Source of the DNA: CAYVAP01 sp964343195
GTDB taxonomy: Bacteria > Bacteroidota > Bacteroidia > J057
Assembly (NCBI GenBank): GCA_964343195.1
Contig: CAYFIR010000127.1
Span: 1-19,324, forward strand
DNA: 19,324 nucleotides
Reading direction: 5' to 3'
Both the position numbers and the translations under genes were made by a program. The notes under the pieces are model-generated. The model made no database searches. It worked only from the letters and a program-made list of their open reading frames with translations, and was not told the origin of the DNA. This document shows positions 8,116 through 15,003 of this stretch, one piece after another. The stretch's first letter is position 1; every line of letters starts with the position of its first letter.

Positions 8116-9516
8116 ATGGCCTTCCTCGACGAAAATTTCCTCCTGCATACCGACCTGGCGAAAAAGCTGTACCACGACCACATCGCGGACCTGCCCATCA
8201 TTGACTACCACTGCCACCTGCCTCCACAGGACATCGCGGAAAACACACAGTTTGACAACCTACACGACATCTGGCTGGCAGGAGACCACTATAAGTGGCG
8301 TGCCATGCGTACGCACGGCGTGAATGAGCGCTACTGCACCGGTGATGCGACGCCTCGTGAGAAGTTTGATAAATTCGCAGAAACGGTTCCTTATACCCTG
8401 CGCAATCCGTTGTACCACTGGACACACCTGGAGCTACAGCGCCCGTTTGGCATCCACGATATTCTTTCGCCCAAGACGGCTGACTCTGTCTGGGAGCGCA
8501 CCAATGCCTTTCTCCATACTGAAAAAGGCCGCGTAAGAGGCATACTGGCTGACCGCAAGGTAAAAGTCATTTGCACTACCGACGACCCGGCTGACGACCT
8601 GCGCTGGCACCAGCAGATGCAAAAAGACGACAGCCTGAACATCAAGGTGTTGCCAACCTTTCGCCCCGACAAGGCGCTATTCCTGAACCTTGGCGATGGC
8701 TACCGCAGCTATATCGAGAAACTGAGTGCAGCGGCCGGAGTGGAAATCAGCACCTTCGACACCCTGATCGAAGCCCTGCGCAAGCGCGCTGACTTCTTCC
8801 ATTCGCTGGGATGCCGCCTCTCGGACCACGGACTGGAGCGCATGTACGCAGTCAACTATGAAATGGGCAGCGTCAAGCAGAACTACCAGAAATTCATGGC
8901 AGGCAGCGACATCAGCGAAGATGAAATCGAGGCCATCCAATCAGCCATCCTGTACGAACTGGGACTGATCTACCACGAAAAGGACTGGACCATGCAGTTC
9001 CACCTCGGAGCACAGCGCAACAACAACCTGCGCATGTACCGTACCCTGGGACTGGACACAGGTTTTGACTCCATCGGAGACTGGCGTCAGGCTGAGCCCC
9101 TGGCCAGATACCTCAGCCGCATGGATACCGAGAACACCCTCACCCGGACTATCCTGTACAACCTGAACCCTGCCGACAATGCCGTTTTTGCGACCATGAT
9201 CGGCAACTTCAACGACGGGTCCGAACCAGGCAAAGTACAATGGGGCTCTGGATGGTGGTTCCTCGACCAGAAGGACGGCATGACTGAGCAGATGAACGCT
9301 CTGTCCAACATGGGGCTGCTCTCACACTTTGTGGGCATGCTGACCGACTCCCGTAGCTTCCTGAGCTACTCCCGTCACGAGTACTTCCGCCGCCTGCTCT
9401 GCCACCTGATGGCTACCGACGTCGCCAATGGCGAACTGCCAGACGACGAAGCATGGCTCGCCAAGGTATGCTCTGACATCGCCTATCATAATGCGAATAC
9501 TTTTTTTAAGTTTTAA
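8116..9516 (+). CDS. uxaC: Glucuronate/galacturonate isomerase
   Basis: UxaC is a cytoplasmic amidohydrolase-superfamily isomerase that converts D-galacturonate to D-tagaturonate (and D-glucuronate to D-fructuronate), the first step of the isomerase pathway. I chose the ATG at 8116 (MAFLDENFLLHTDLAKKLYH), which gives 466 aa, close to the ~470 aa of E. coli UxaC. A longer frame from 8029 would only translate the repeat upstream. The metal-binding HxH lies at His32-Cys-His34 in IIDYHCHLPP. Other family blocks are HYKWRAMRTHGVNE, NPLYHWTHLELQRPFGI, ICTTDDPADDLRWH, a KDWTMQFHLGAQRNNN segment, and the C-terminal SRSFLSYSRHEYFRRLLCHL. It lies 116 bp downstream of kdgK in the same direction. Confidence 0.96.
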   Translation: MAFLDENFLLHTDLAKKLYHDHIADLPIIDYHCHLPPQDIAENTQFDNLHDIWLAGDHYKWRAMRTHGVNERYCTGDATPREKFDKFAETVPYTLRNPLYHWTHLELQRPFGIHDILSPKTADSVWERTNAFLHTEKGRVRGILADRKVKVICTTDDPADDLRWHQQMQKDDSLNIKVLPTFRPDKALFLNLGDGYRSYIEKLSAAAGVEISTFDTLIEALRKRADFFHSLGCRLSDHGLERMYAVNYEMGSVKQNYQKFMAGSDISEDEIEAIQSAILYELGLIYHEKDWTMQFHLGAQRNNNLRMYRTLGLDTGFDSIGDWRQAEPLARYLSRMDTENTLTRTILYNLNPADNAVFATMIGNFNDGSEPGKVQWGSGWWFLDQKDGMTEQMNALSNMGLLSHFVGMLTDSRSFLSYSRHEYFRRLLCHLMATDVANGELPDDEAWLAKVCSDIAYHNANTFFKF

Positions 9517-9529
9517 AAAGATCCCTTCG

Positions 9530-9640
9530 CTGTGAGAAGTCAGCCCACTGCGTTGTCAGAAGAGAGATGAACGAAACTTCTGGTAGCATAGCGGTCTGAC
9601 CTCTCACAGTTTTACGGTCTGACTTCTTATTTCTTATTTC
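9530..9640. repeat. Inverted and direct short-word repeats in the uxaC-kdgA gap
   Basis: CTGTGAGAAGTCAG at 9530-9543 is complementary at 13 of 14 positions to CTGACCTCTCACAG at 9596-9609. CGGTCTGAC then repeats directly at 9592-9600 and 9615-9623, followed by CTTCTTATTTCTTATTTC. The words differ from those in the other gaps of this operon. The repeat fills almost all of the 133-bp gap and ends about 10 bp before the kdgA start. Confidence 0.6.
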
Positions 9641-9649
9641 TTTCCAACT

Positions 9650-10315
9650 ATGTCATTTACCCGCCTGCAAGTCGCCCAAACCATGCTCGACACTGGAATG
9701 GTTCCAGTGTTTTACCACCCCGATGTGGATACTGCCAAAGCTGTCCTAAAAGCCTGCTATGACGGCGGAGTCCGCGTTTTTGAGTTCACCAACCGGGGCG
9801 AGTTTGCCCATGAGGTATTTGGCGAACTGGTCAAGTATGCCCGCAAGGAGCTGCCCGGAATGATCCTCGGCGTAGGCTCTGTTGTCGAGCCTGGAACTGC
9901 CTCCCTCTACATGCAACTGGGAGCAAGCCTGATCGTTTCTCCGGTTTTGAATCCGGAAATGGCCAAGGTCTGTAACCGCCGCAAGGTGATGTGGTCTCCT
10001 GGCTGTGGGTCTTTGTCCGAGATCAGCCTGGCGGAGGAATTGGGAGCTGAGATCGTGAAGATCTTCCCTGCCTCTCAGGTAGGCGGTCCTGCTTTCGTGG
10101 CTGGTATCAAAGGCCCATGCCCCTGGTCGCTGATCATGCCCACAGGTGGCGTAAGCCCTGATGAGGCCAACCTCAAAGCCTGGTTTGACGCTGGCGTAGC
10201 CTGCGTAGGAATGGGCTCAAAACTCTTCCCCAAGGAAGTAATCAAGGCCCAGGACTGGGCCGCTTTGACCCAAAAAGTGCAGGAAACCATGGAGCTGATC
10301 CGCAAAATCCGATAA
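9650..10315 (+). CDS. kdgA: 2-keto-3-deoxy-6-phosphogluconate (KDPG) aldolase
   Basis: This class I KDPG/KHG aldolase (Eda family) cleaves KDPG to pyruvate and glyceraldehyde-3-phosphate, the final step of the uronate pathway. It is a single TIM barrel of 221 aa, the usual family size. Key residues match E. coli Eda: Glu45 in VRVFEFTNRG, Arg49 in the same motif (phosphate binding), and Schiff-base Lys137 in AEIVKIFPAS. LIMPTGGVSPDE near residue 162 is the phosphate-binding loop. Family start features (QVAQTMLDTGMVPVF) support this ATG. The next gene, uxaA, starts only 8 bp after the stop, so the two are translationally close. The symbol eda is equally valid. Confidence 0.94.
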   Translation: MSFTRLQVAQTMLDTGMVPVFYHPDVDTAKAVLKACYDGGVRVFEFTNRGEFAHEVFGELVKYARKELPGMILGVGSVVEPGTASLYMQLGASLIVSPVLNPEMAKVCNRRKVMWSPGCGSLSEISLAEELGAEIVKIFPASQVGGPAFVAGIKGPCPWSLIMPTGGVSPDEANLKAWFDAGVACVGMGSKLFPKEVIKAQDWAALTQKVQETMELIRKIR

Positions 10316-10323
10316 GAAAAGTT

Positions 10324-11979
10324 ATGGCAAACCGAGTTCTCAAAGTACATCCCGACGATAATGTGATCGTAGCCCTGCAACCTCTTAAGGCGGGCGAATC
10401 TGTAACCCTGGGGGACCAGACCTATGCTCCCGCAGAGGACATCAAGGTCAAGCACAAATTCACCGAAGAAGCCCTGCAACCCGGCGATGAGATCCGGATG
10501 TATGGCGTGTTGGTGGGTAAAGCTACCCAATCCATCCCCAAGGGAGGGCGCATCACGACCGAAAATGTCAAGCACGAAGCCGAGGGCTACGACCTTGATT
10601 CGCTGGAACCAGCAAGTTGGGTGGAGCCTGACATATCCAAATTCGAGGGCCGCACTTTCATGGGCTTTCACCGTCCTGATGGCAAAATTGGTACCCGCAA
10701 CTACTGGCTGGTGATTCCGCTGGTATTTTGCGAAAACCGGAACATCAAGGTCATCGAGGACGCCATGGTCGAGGAACTCGGTTACATGAGCGGCAAATCC
10801 TTCAGTGTGGACGTACGTCAGCTGGTTGACATGCAAAAGCAGGGGGCTGCCCCTGAAGCCATTCTCGAAGCCAACATCATCCGCACAGGTCAGCAAGCTG
10901 CCGAAGATCGCCTTTTTCCCAATGTCGATGGCATCAAGTTCCTGCGCCATGACGGCGGTTGTGGTGGCATTCGTCAGGACAGTGAGACCCTGCTTCGCCT
11001 GCTCAGTGGATACATCACCAGCCCCAACGTAGCAGGTGCGACTATTTTGAGCCTCGGTTGCCAGAATGCACAGGTTTCTCTCTTCGAAAAAACGCTCAAA
11101 GAGGTCGATCCCAATTTCAACAAGCCGCTCTACATCCTGGAGCAGCAAAAGAGCAAGTCAGAGCGCGACCTGATCGCTGAAGCGGTGAAGAAAACATTCG
11201 TCGGCCTGATGCATGCCAATGAATTCAAGCGGGAGCCAGCTCCTCTGAGTGCCCTCACCCTCGGCCTGGAGTGCGGTGGTTCGGATGGATTCTCTGGTAT
11301 TTCGGCGAACCCTGCCCTGGGATATGCCTCAGATCTGCTGGTAGCTTTGGGGGGTACAGCCATCCTGTCCGAGTTCCCGGAACTGAACGGCGTGGAGCAG
11401 GAACTGGTAAACCGCTGTGTGGATCGCCCCAATGCGGAGAAATTTGTCAACCTGATGAGCACCTACGCAAAGCGAGCGGTAGAAGTAGGTTCGGGCTTCG
11501 ATATGAACCCTTCTCCCGGAAATATCAAGGACGGTCTGATCACCGATGCGATGAAGTCCGCTGGTGCTGCCAAGAAGGGCGGAACCTCTCCGGTTATGGA
11601 GGTATTGGACTACACCGAACTTGCCACCAAACCCGGTCTCAACCTGCTCTGTACTCCTGGCAACGACGTAGAGTCTACCACCGGGCTAGCAGGTTCCTGG
11701 GCCAATATGATCGTTTTCACCACGGGTCTGGGTACTCCTACGGGTAATCCCATTGCTCCGGTAATCAAGCTTTCTTCTAACACCGATCTCTCTACCCGGA
11801 TGTCTGACATCATCGACCTCGATGCCGGTACCATCATCTCCGGTGAGGATACCATCGAGAGCCTGGGCGAAAAGCTCCTGGACCTGATCATTCGCATCGC
11901 AAGCGGTGAAGAACGCGCCAAGGCCGAGTTGCTGGGGCAGGATGACTTCATCCCCTGGAAACGCGGTATTTCGCTGTAA
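10324..11979 (+). CDS. uxaA: Altronate dehydratase
   Basis: UxaA dehydrates D-altronate to 2-keto-3-deoxygluconate, an iron-dependent cytoplasmic reaction. Residues 1 to about 90 form an SAF-type N-terminal domain (VALQPLKAGESV, ending GGRITTENVKHEA). The UxaA/GarD catalytic core begins at FMGFHRPDGKIGTRNYWLV (112-130). It carries HDGGCGGIRQDS, a LGLECGGSDGFSGISANPALG segment, TSPVMEVLDYTE, and a LLCTPGNDVESTTGLAGSWANMI block with GTPTGNPIAPVIK, all typical of the family. At 551 aa it is about 55 residues longer than the 495 aa E. coli protein; extra length appears around residues 130-200 (CENRNIKVIEDAM onward). D-galactarate dehydratase (GarD) is a paralogous alternative, but the operon context with uxaB and uxaC favours UxaA. 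Confidence 0.95.
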   Translation: MANRVLKVHPDDNVIVALQPLKAGESVTLGDQTYAPAEDIKVKHKFTEEALQPGDEIRMYGVLVGKATQSIPKGGRITTENVKHEAEGYDLDSLEPASWVEPDISKFEGRTFMGFHRPDGKIGTRNYWLVIPLVFCENRNIKVIEDAMVEELGYMSGKSFSVDVRQLVDMQKQGAAPEAILEANIIRTGQQAAEDRLFPNVDGIKFLRHDGGCGGIRQDSETLLRLLSGYITSPNVAGATILSLGCQNAQVSLFEKTLKEVDPNFNKPLYILEQQKSKSERDLIAEAVKKTFVGLMHANEFKREPAPLSALTLGLECGGSDGFSGISANPALGYASDLLVALGGTAILSEFPELNGVEQELVNRCVDRPNAEKFVNLMSTYAKRAVEVGSGFDMNPSPGNIKDGLITDAMKSAGAAKKGGTSPVMEVLDYTELATKPGLNLLCTPGNDVESTTGLAGSWANMIVFTTGLGTPTGNPIAPVIKLSSNTDLSTRMSDIIDLDAGTIISGEDTIESLGEKLLDLIIRIASGEERAKAELLGQDDFIPWKRGISL

Positions 11980-11982
11980 AGC

Positions 11983-12012
11983 GAGTTCGAAGTTCGTTGC
12001 TCGAAGTTCATG
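11983..12012. repeat. Second copy of the TTCG-word repeat (uxaA-uxaB gap)
   Basis: GAGTTCGAAGTTCGTTGC is followed by TCGAAGTTCATGG. It uses the same AAGTTCG vocabulary as the kdgK-uxaC gap at 8009-8112. It starts 3 bp after the uxaA stop codon. The second half of this 115-bp gap (12062-12086, CCCAAGTCACTCAAAACTTC) instead resembles the reverse complement of the words after uxaB. Confidence 0.5.
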
Positions 12013-12094
12013 GTCATACAGTAGCTAATGCCATCTAAAGAGGAACCCACACATTTTCTCATTTTTCCCAAGTCACTCAAAACTTCTATTCGCG

Positions 12095-13537
12095 ATGCCA
12101 CAATTAAATCGCTCTCTCATAGCCAAGCCCAAACTACCTGAGAAAATTCTACAGGTAGGCGGCGGTAACTTCATGCGTGCTTTCGTCGACTGGCACATTC
12201 AAACCATGAATGAAAAGCTGGACTATGGCGCTGGTGTAGCCATTGTCAAGCCCATCGACCGCCCGGGTCCAGAGGACATCATCAACGATCAGGACGGCCT
12301 GTACACCCTCTACCTGCTGGGTATCGAGAATGGTCAGCCCAAGAGAACCCATCAGGTCATCGATTGCGTACAGCGCCAGATCGACTCCTACCAGGAATTC
12401 GACCAGTTGCTGGAAGCAGCCAAGAGCTCAGATCTGGAGATTATCTTCTCCAACACCACTGAGGCGGGTATCGTGTATGTCGAAACCGACAAAATCGACG
12501 ACGTACCGCCTTCTTCTTTCCCAGGCAAACTGACCCGTATGCTGTGGGAGCGCTACAATGCCTTTGACAAAAGCGCAGATGCCGGTCTGGTCATCATTCC
12601 CTGTGAGCTGATCGATAAAAACGGTGATACCCTCAAGGAGATCATCCTCAAGATGGCCGATAACTGGAGTCTGGAAGATGAATTCAAGACCTGGGTTAGC
12701 GAAAGCTGCTCTTTCTGCAACACCCTGGTGGACCGCATCGTGCCGGGTTACCCTGCCGACAAGATCACCGAGATCACTGAGGAACTGGGCTACGAGGACA
12801 AGCTGGTAGTTGAGGGCGAACTCTTCCACCTTTGGGTGATCGAAGGCCCCAAGGAGGCCGAAGAAAAGCTGCCCGCTCCCAAAGCTGGCCTCAACGTGAT
12901 CTTTACCGACAACCTTGCGCTTTACCGCACCCGCAAAGTACGTGTACTGAATGGAGCACACACTGCCATGGTACCCGTGGGATACCTTGCGGGACTGCGC
13001 ACGGTGAAGGAAGCCATGGAGGATGAGCAGGTCGGACAGTTTGTCCGTGAGCTGATCTTCGAAGAGGTGATCCCTCAGCTGCCTGGTGATCAGGACGACC
13101 TGAAGAACTACGGGGAAAAAATCGTCGAGCGTTTCTTCAATCCTTACCTGAAGCACTACCTGGCCAGCATCGCGCTGAATTCTACCTCGAAGTACAACAC
13201 CCGCCTGTTGCCTTCTCTGCTGGCCTATGTAGAGGCCCACAACAGCCTGCCCAAGCGCATCGTGCTGGGACTTTCTGCCCTGATTCGCTTTTACGCCGGT
13301 GAAGTGGACGGAGAGACCATGCCACTGAACGACGATAAGGAGCGGATCGCCTTTATGAAGGCACAGTGGGAAGCCCAGGCAAAAGGCGACCTTACCCTGG
13401 TAGAACTGGCCCAGAACGTGTTGGGTAAGACCGAGTGGTGGGAGGGCAAAGACCTCAACGAAGTCTCCGGACTCGCTGAAGCCATTGCTTCCAACCTGGA
13501 AGTCATGATCAAGGATGGCATGAAGGCTTGCCTGTAA
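12095..13537 (+). CDS. uxaB: Tagaturonate reductase (altronate oxidoreductase)
   Basis: UxaB belongs to the mannitol dehydrogenase family (polyol-specific long-chain dehydrogenases) and reduces D-tagaturonate to D-altronate with NADH. The N-terminal Rossmann fold shows the nucleotide loop ILQVGGGNFMRAFVDWHI (residues 18-35), and IIFSNTTEAGIVY at 116-128 continues the domain. The family catalytic signature K-x4-N-x2-H is present in KVRVLNGAH as Lys281, Asn286 and His289. The 480 aa length agrees with E. coli UxaB (483 aa). Fructuronate reductase (UxuB) or mannitol dehydrogenase are related, but GGGNFMRAF and the neighbouring uxaA and uxaC favour tagaturonate. It is the last gene of the run and is followed by a strong terminator. 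Confidence 0.93.
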   Translation: MPQLNRSLIAKPKLPEKILQVGGGNFMRAFVDWHIQTMNEKLDYGAGVAIVKPIDRPGPEDIINDQDGLYTLYLLGIENGQPKRTHQVIDCVQRQIDSYQEFDQLLEAAKSSDLEIIFSNTTEAGIVYVETDKIDDVPPSSFPGKLTRMLWERYNAFDKSADAGLVIIPCELIDKNGDTLKEIILKMADNWSLEDEFKTWVSESCSFCNTLVDRIVPGYPADKITEITEELGYEDKLVVEGELFHLWVIEGPKEAEEKLPAPKAGLNVIFTDNLALYRTRKVRVLNGAHTAMVPVGYLAGLRTVKEAMEDEQVGQFVRELIFEEVIPQLPGDQDDLKNYGEKIVERFFNPYLKHYLASIALNSTSKYNTRLLPSLLAYVEAHNSLPKRIVLGLSALIRFYAGEVDGETMPLNDDKERIAFMKAQWEAQAKGDLTLVELAQNVLGKTEWWEGKDLNEVSGLAEAIASNLEVMIKDGMKACL

Positions 13538-13585
13538 GAGTGTGAGACGCTGGGATTTTGGGAGTTTGAGATACTGTGACTTTGG
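13538..13585. repeat. 24-bp tandem duplication after uxaB
   Basis: Two direct units, 13538-13561 and 13562-13585, match at 19 of 24 positions. Both begin GAGT, share TGAGA and end TTTGG. A third unit starts with GAG and then breaks off. The array begins on the base after the uxaB stop codon and ends before the terminator. Confidence 0.6.
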
Positions 13586-13609
13586 GAGCAGTCCTCAAAT
13601 TTCAATTTA

Positions 13610-13650
13610 CCGCAAGGAGGATTTTCGAATCCTGCTTGCGGTTTTCTTTT
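13610..13650 (+). terminator. Rho-independent terminator of the uronate operon
   Basis: A 14-bp stem runs from CCGCAAGGAGGATT (13610-13623) to AATCCTGCTTGCGG (13628-13641) with one mismatch. It is capped by a TTCG tetraloop and followed by TTTTCTTTT. It stands between convergent uxaB and the SRPBCC gene and clearly serves uxaB. Its minus-strand 3' side is only moderately T-rich. Confidence 0.88.
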
Positions 13651-13658
13651 CAGATGAC

Positions 13659-14120
13659 CTATTGTGGGACGGAGAGGAACTCCTCCAACCGATCCAGGGT
13701 CGAGCCCCATCCATTAAAGAAGCCCATTTTTTCCTGCTGCCGGGCGTAGTCTGCCGAGGGATGAACGACTGCAAAGGTAAAGTGAGTCCTGTTTCCCTCC
13801 GCAGCAAAAGTGATGTGCAATTCTACCCCTTCGGTCATGGGACGAAAGTTGGCGGTGGTAACGATTTTCTCCATCTCCACGATCTCCTGATAGGTTCCGT
13901 CGGTGATAAACTCATTGCCATCCGGCATAGGCATGGAGTATTTCCAGTTTCCACCAACCTGGAAGTCATGCTCCACCACCGTGAGGGCCATGCCCTTTGG
14001 CCCCCACCAGTTGGCGATGTGCTCAGCCTGTGTCCAGGCCTGCCATACCAGTTTCAAAGGGGCATCAAAGGTACGCTCAATCGTGAGGGTTCGCTCTGAC
14101 AGGTCATTCGTCTGTTTCAT
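13659..14120 (-). CDS. AHSA1/SRPBCC-domain protein
   Basis: This 153 aa protein has the START-like SRPBCC fold of the Aha1-homologue (AHSA1) family, a hydrophobic-cavity domain often paired with ArsR regulators. Diagnostic segments are the N-terminal IERTFDAPLKLVWQAWTQAEHIANWWGPKG and the C-terminal MGFFNGWGSTLDRLEEFL helix (positions about 135-150). Its ligand is unknown, and bacterial members are rarely characterised. The start ATG lies inside the 3' end of the upstream arsR-like gene (17-bp overlap), so the pair is translationally coupled and under the same operator. It faces uxaB and has no evident link to pectin metabolism. Confidence 0.9.
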   Translation of the reverse strand: MKQTNDLSERTLTIERTFDAPLKLVWQAWTQAEHIANWWGPKGMALTVVEHDFQVGGNWKYSMPMPDGNEFITDGTYQEIVEMEKIVTTANFRPMTEGVELHITFAAEGNRTHFTFAVVHPSADYARQQEKMGFFNGWGSTLDRLEEFLSVPQ

Positions 14121-14436
14121 TGTCCTGGGATTTGAGTTGGGATAAATATGATTCGAAGGAGTCGATCCGCTCCTCCCAAAGTTTCCGGTATTGTTCGATC
14201 CAAATAAAAGCGGGAACCAGGCTGGATGGATCTATGAAGCAAAAGCGTTCCCTACCCTTCTGCTCAAAATTCACCAACCCGCATTCATTCAGGATTTTGA
14301 GGTGCTTTGACACTGCCGGTCGGCTGATGTCAAATCGTTCTGCCACCTCATTCACAGATTTGGGTTCCTTTGACAGCAAGTCAATGATTTCCCTTCTCAC
14401 GGGGTCTGCTATGGCCTGAAATACATCTCGCCTCAT
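14104..14436 (-). CDS. ArsR-family winged-helix transcriptional repressor
   Basis: This is an ArsR/SmtB-type winged-helix regulator. The motif order is typical: MRRDVFQAIADPVRREIIDLL, SVNEVAERFDISRPAVSKHLKILNECGLV (helix-turn-helix), and a RERFCFIDP wing. No metal-binding cysteine motif (ELCVCDL type) is present, so it is likely one of the non-metal members that pair with AHSA1 proteins. I prefer the start at 14436 (MRRDVFQ), giving 110 aa, because family members usually begin there. In-frame ATGs at 14448 and 14475 lie inside the operator repeats and would add MVTS or MVTYILGNQMVTS. The 3' end overlaps the SRPBCC gene by 17 bp. Autorepression is inferred from the operators over its start. 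Confidence 0.9.
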   Translation of the reverse strand: MRRDVFQAIADPVRREIIDLLSKEPKSVNEVAERFDISRPAVSKHLKILNECGLVNFEQKGRERFCFIDPSSLVPAFIWIEQYRKLWEERIDSFESYLSQLKSQDNETDE

Positions 14437-14440
14437 ACTC

Positions 14441-14481
14441 GTAACCATTTGGTTACCCAATATATAGGTAACCATTCGGTT
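14441..14481. promoter_or_regulatory. Duplicated operator for the ArsR-type repressor
   Basis: GTAACC-ATTT-GGTTAC at 14441-14456 is a palindrome with perfect 6-bp arms. A second, less complete copy, GTAACC-ATTC-GGTT, lies at 14468-14481, with starts 27 bp apart. Both sit across the candidate start codons of the minus-strand repressor and in the 127-bp region shared with the divergent TfoX-domain gene. Binding by the local ArsR protein is inferred from position and symmetry. Confidence 0.7.
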
Positions 14482-14563
14482 TCACAAATTCTTTTGATGA
14501 ATATCACAGAATTGATCATTTTACCTCCAACAGGGACCAGCTAAGGAAATCACATCAAGCATC

Positions 14564-14923
14564 ATGGCATACGATGAACAACTAGCCAGCCGCATTCGCC
14601 GAATTCTGGCGGAGAAGGACGTTTCATTTACCGACAGGAAAATGATGGGCGGCCTGGTCTTCATGGTAGACGACAAGATGATGTGTGGCATACACATCGA
14701 CAAAAAATCAGGTGAAAGCCTGCTCATGGCCCGGATTGGAGAAGAAGCATATTCGAGCCACATCGAAAGAGATGAATGCCTGCCCATGGACTTCACTGGT
14801 CGCCCGATGAAGGGATACATTTTCGTTTCGTCCGCCGGAATCGAGACAGATTATGATCTGGGATACTGGTTGAAATTGTGCCTCGATTTCAATCCCCAGG
14901 TCAAAGCCAGGAAGAAGAAATAA
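14564..14923 (+). CDS. TfoX N-terminal-domain protein
   Basis: This stand-alone 119 aa TfoX/Sxy N-terminal domain protein begins AYDEQLASRIRRIL, continues with KMMGGLVFMVDDKMMCGIH, and has the strongly conserved PMDFTGRPMKGYIFV block near residue 78 and a DLGYWLKLCLDF ending. In gammaproteobacterial Sxy this domain is part of a competence regulator. Isolated single-domain members in Bacteroidota have no established role, so no competence function is claimed. The basic tail (KARKKK) may contact nucleic acid, which is speculative. It is divergent from the arsR-like gene and shares its control region. A bidirectional terminator follows. Confidence 0.88.
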   Translation: MAYDEQLASRIRRILAEKDVSFTDRKMMGGLVFMVDDKMMCGIHIDKKSGESLLMARIGEEAYSSHIERDECLPMDFTGRPMKGYIFVSSAGIETDYDLGYWLKLCLDFNPQVKARKKK

Positions 14924-14945
14924 CCCTGAAGACCATTCAGCCAAA

Positions 14946-14982
14946 CAAAAAAGAGGCCCCTCCAATGGAGTAGGCCCCTTTT
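14946..14982. terminator. Bidirectional terminator between tfoX-like and GH3 genes
   Basis: The sequence is A-rich on the left (AAAAAAGAGGCC), has a CTCC-AAT-GGAG apex, and ends GGCCCCTTTT. The arms pair through AAAAG/CTTTT and GGCC/GGCC, with a small bulge. Runs of A on one side and T on the other allow it to work for both convergent genes. Confidence 0.75.
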
Positions 14983-15003
14983 CGGTCTTGGGTTAAATGA
15001 CGG

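Noticed and set aside
10075..11148. 357-codon open frame on the minus strand
   Set aside because: It lies antisense to kdgA and uxaA, both clearly real, and has no recognisable domain; it is a shadow of codon bias.
12428..13240. 270-codon open frame on the minus strand
   Set aside because: Antisense to uxaB, whose catalytic motif is intact; no protein family features.
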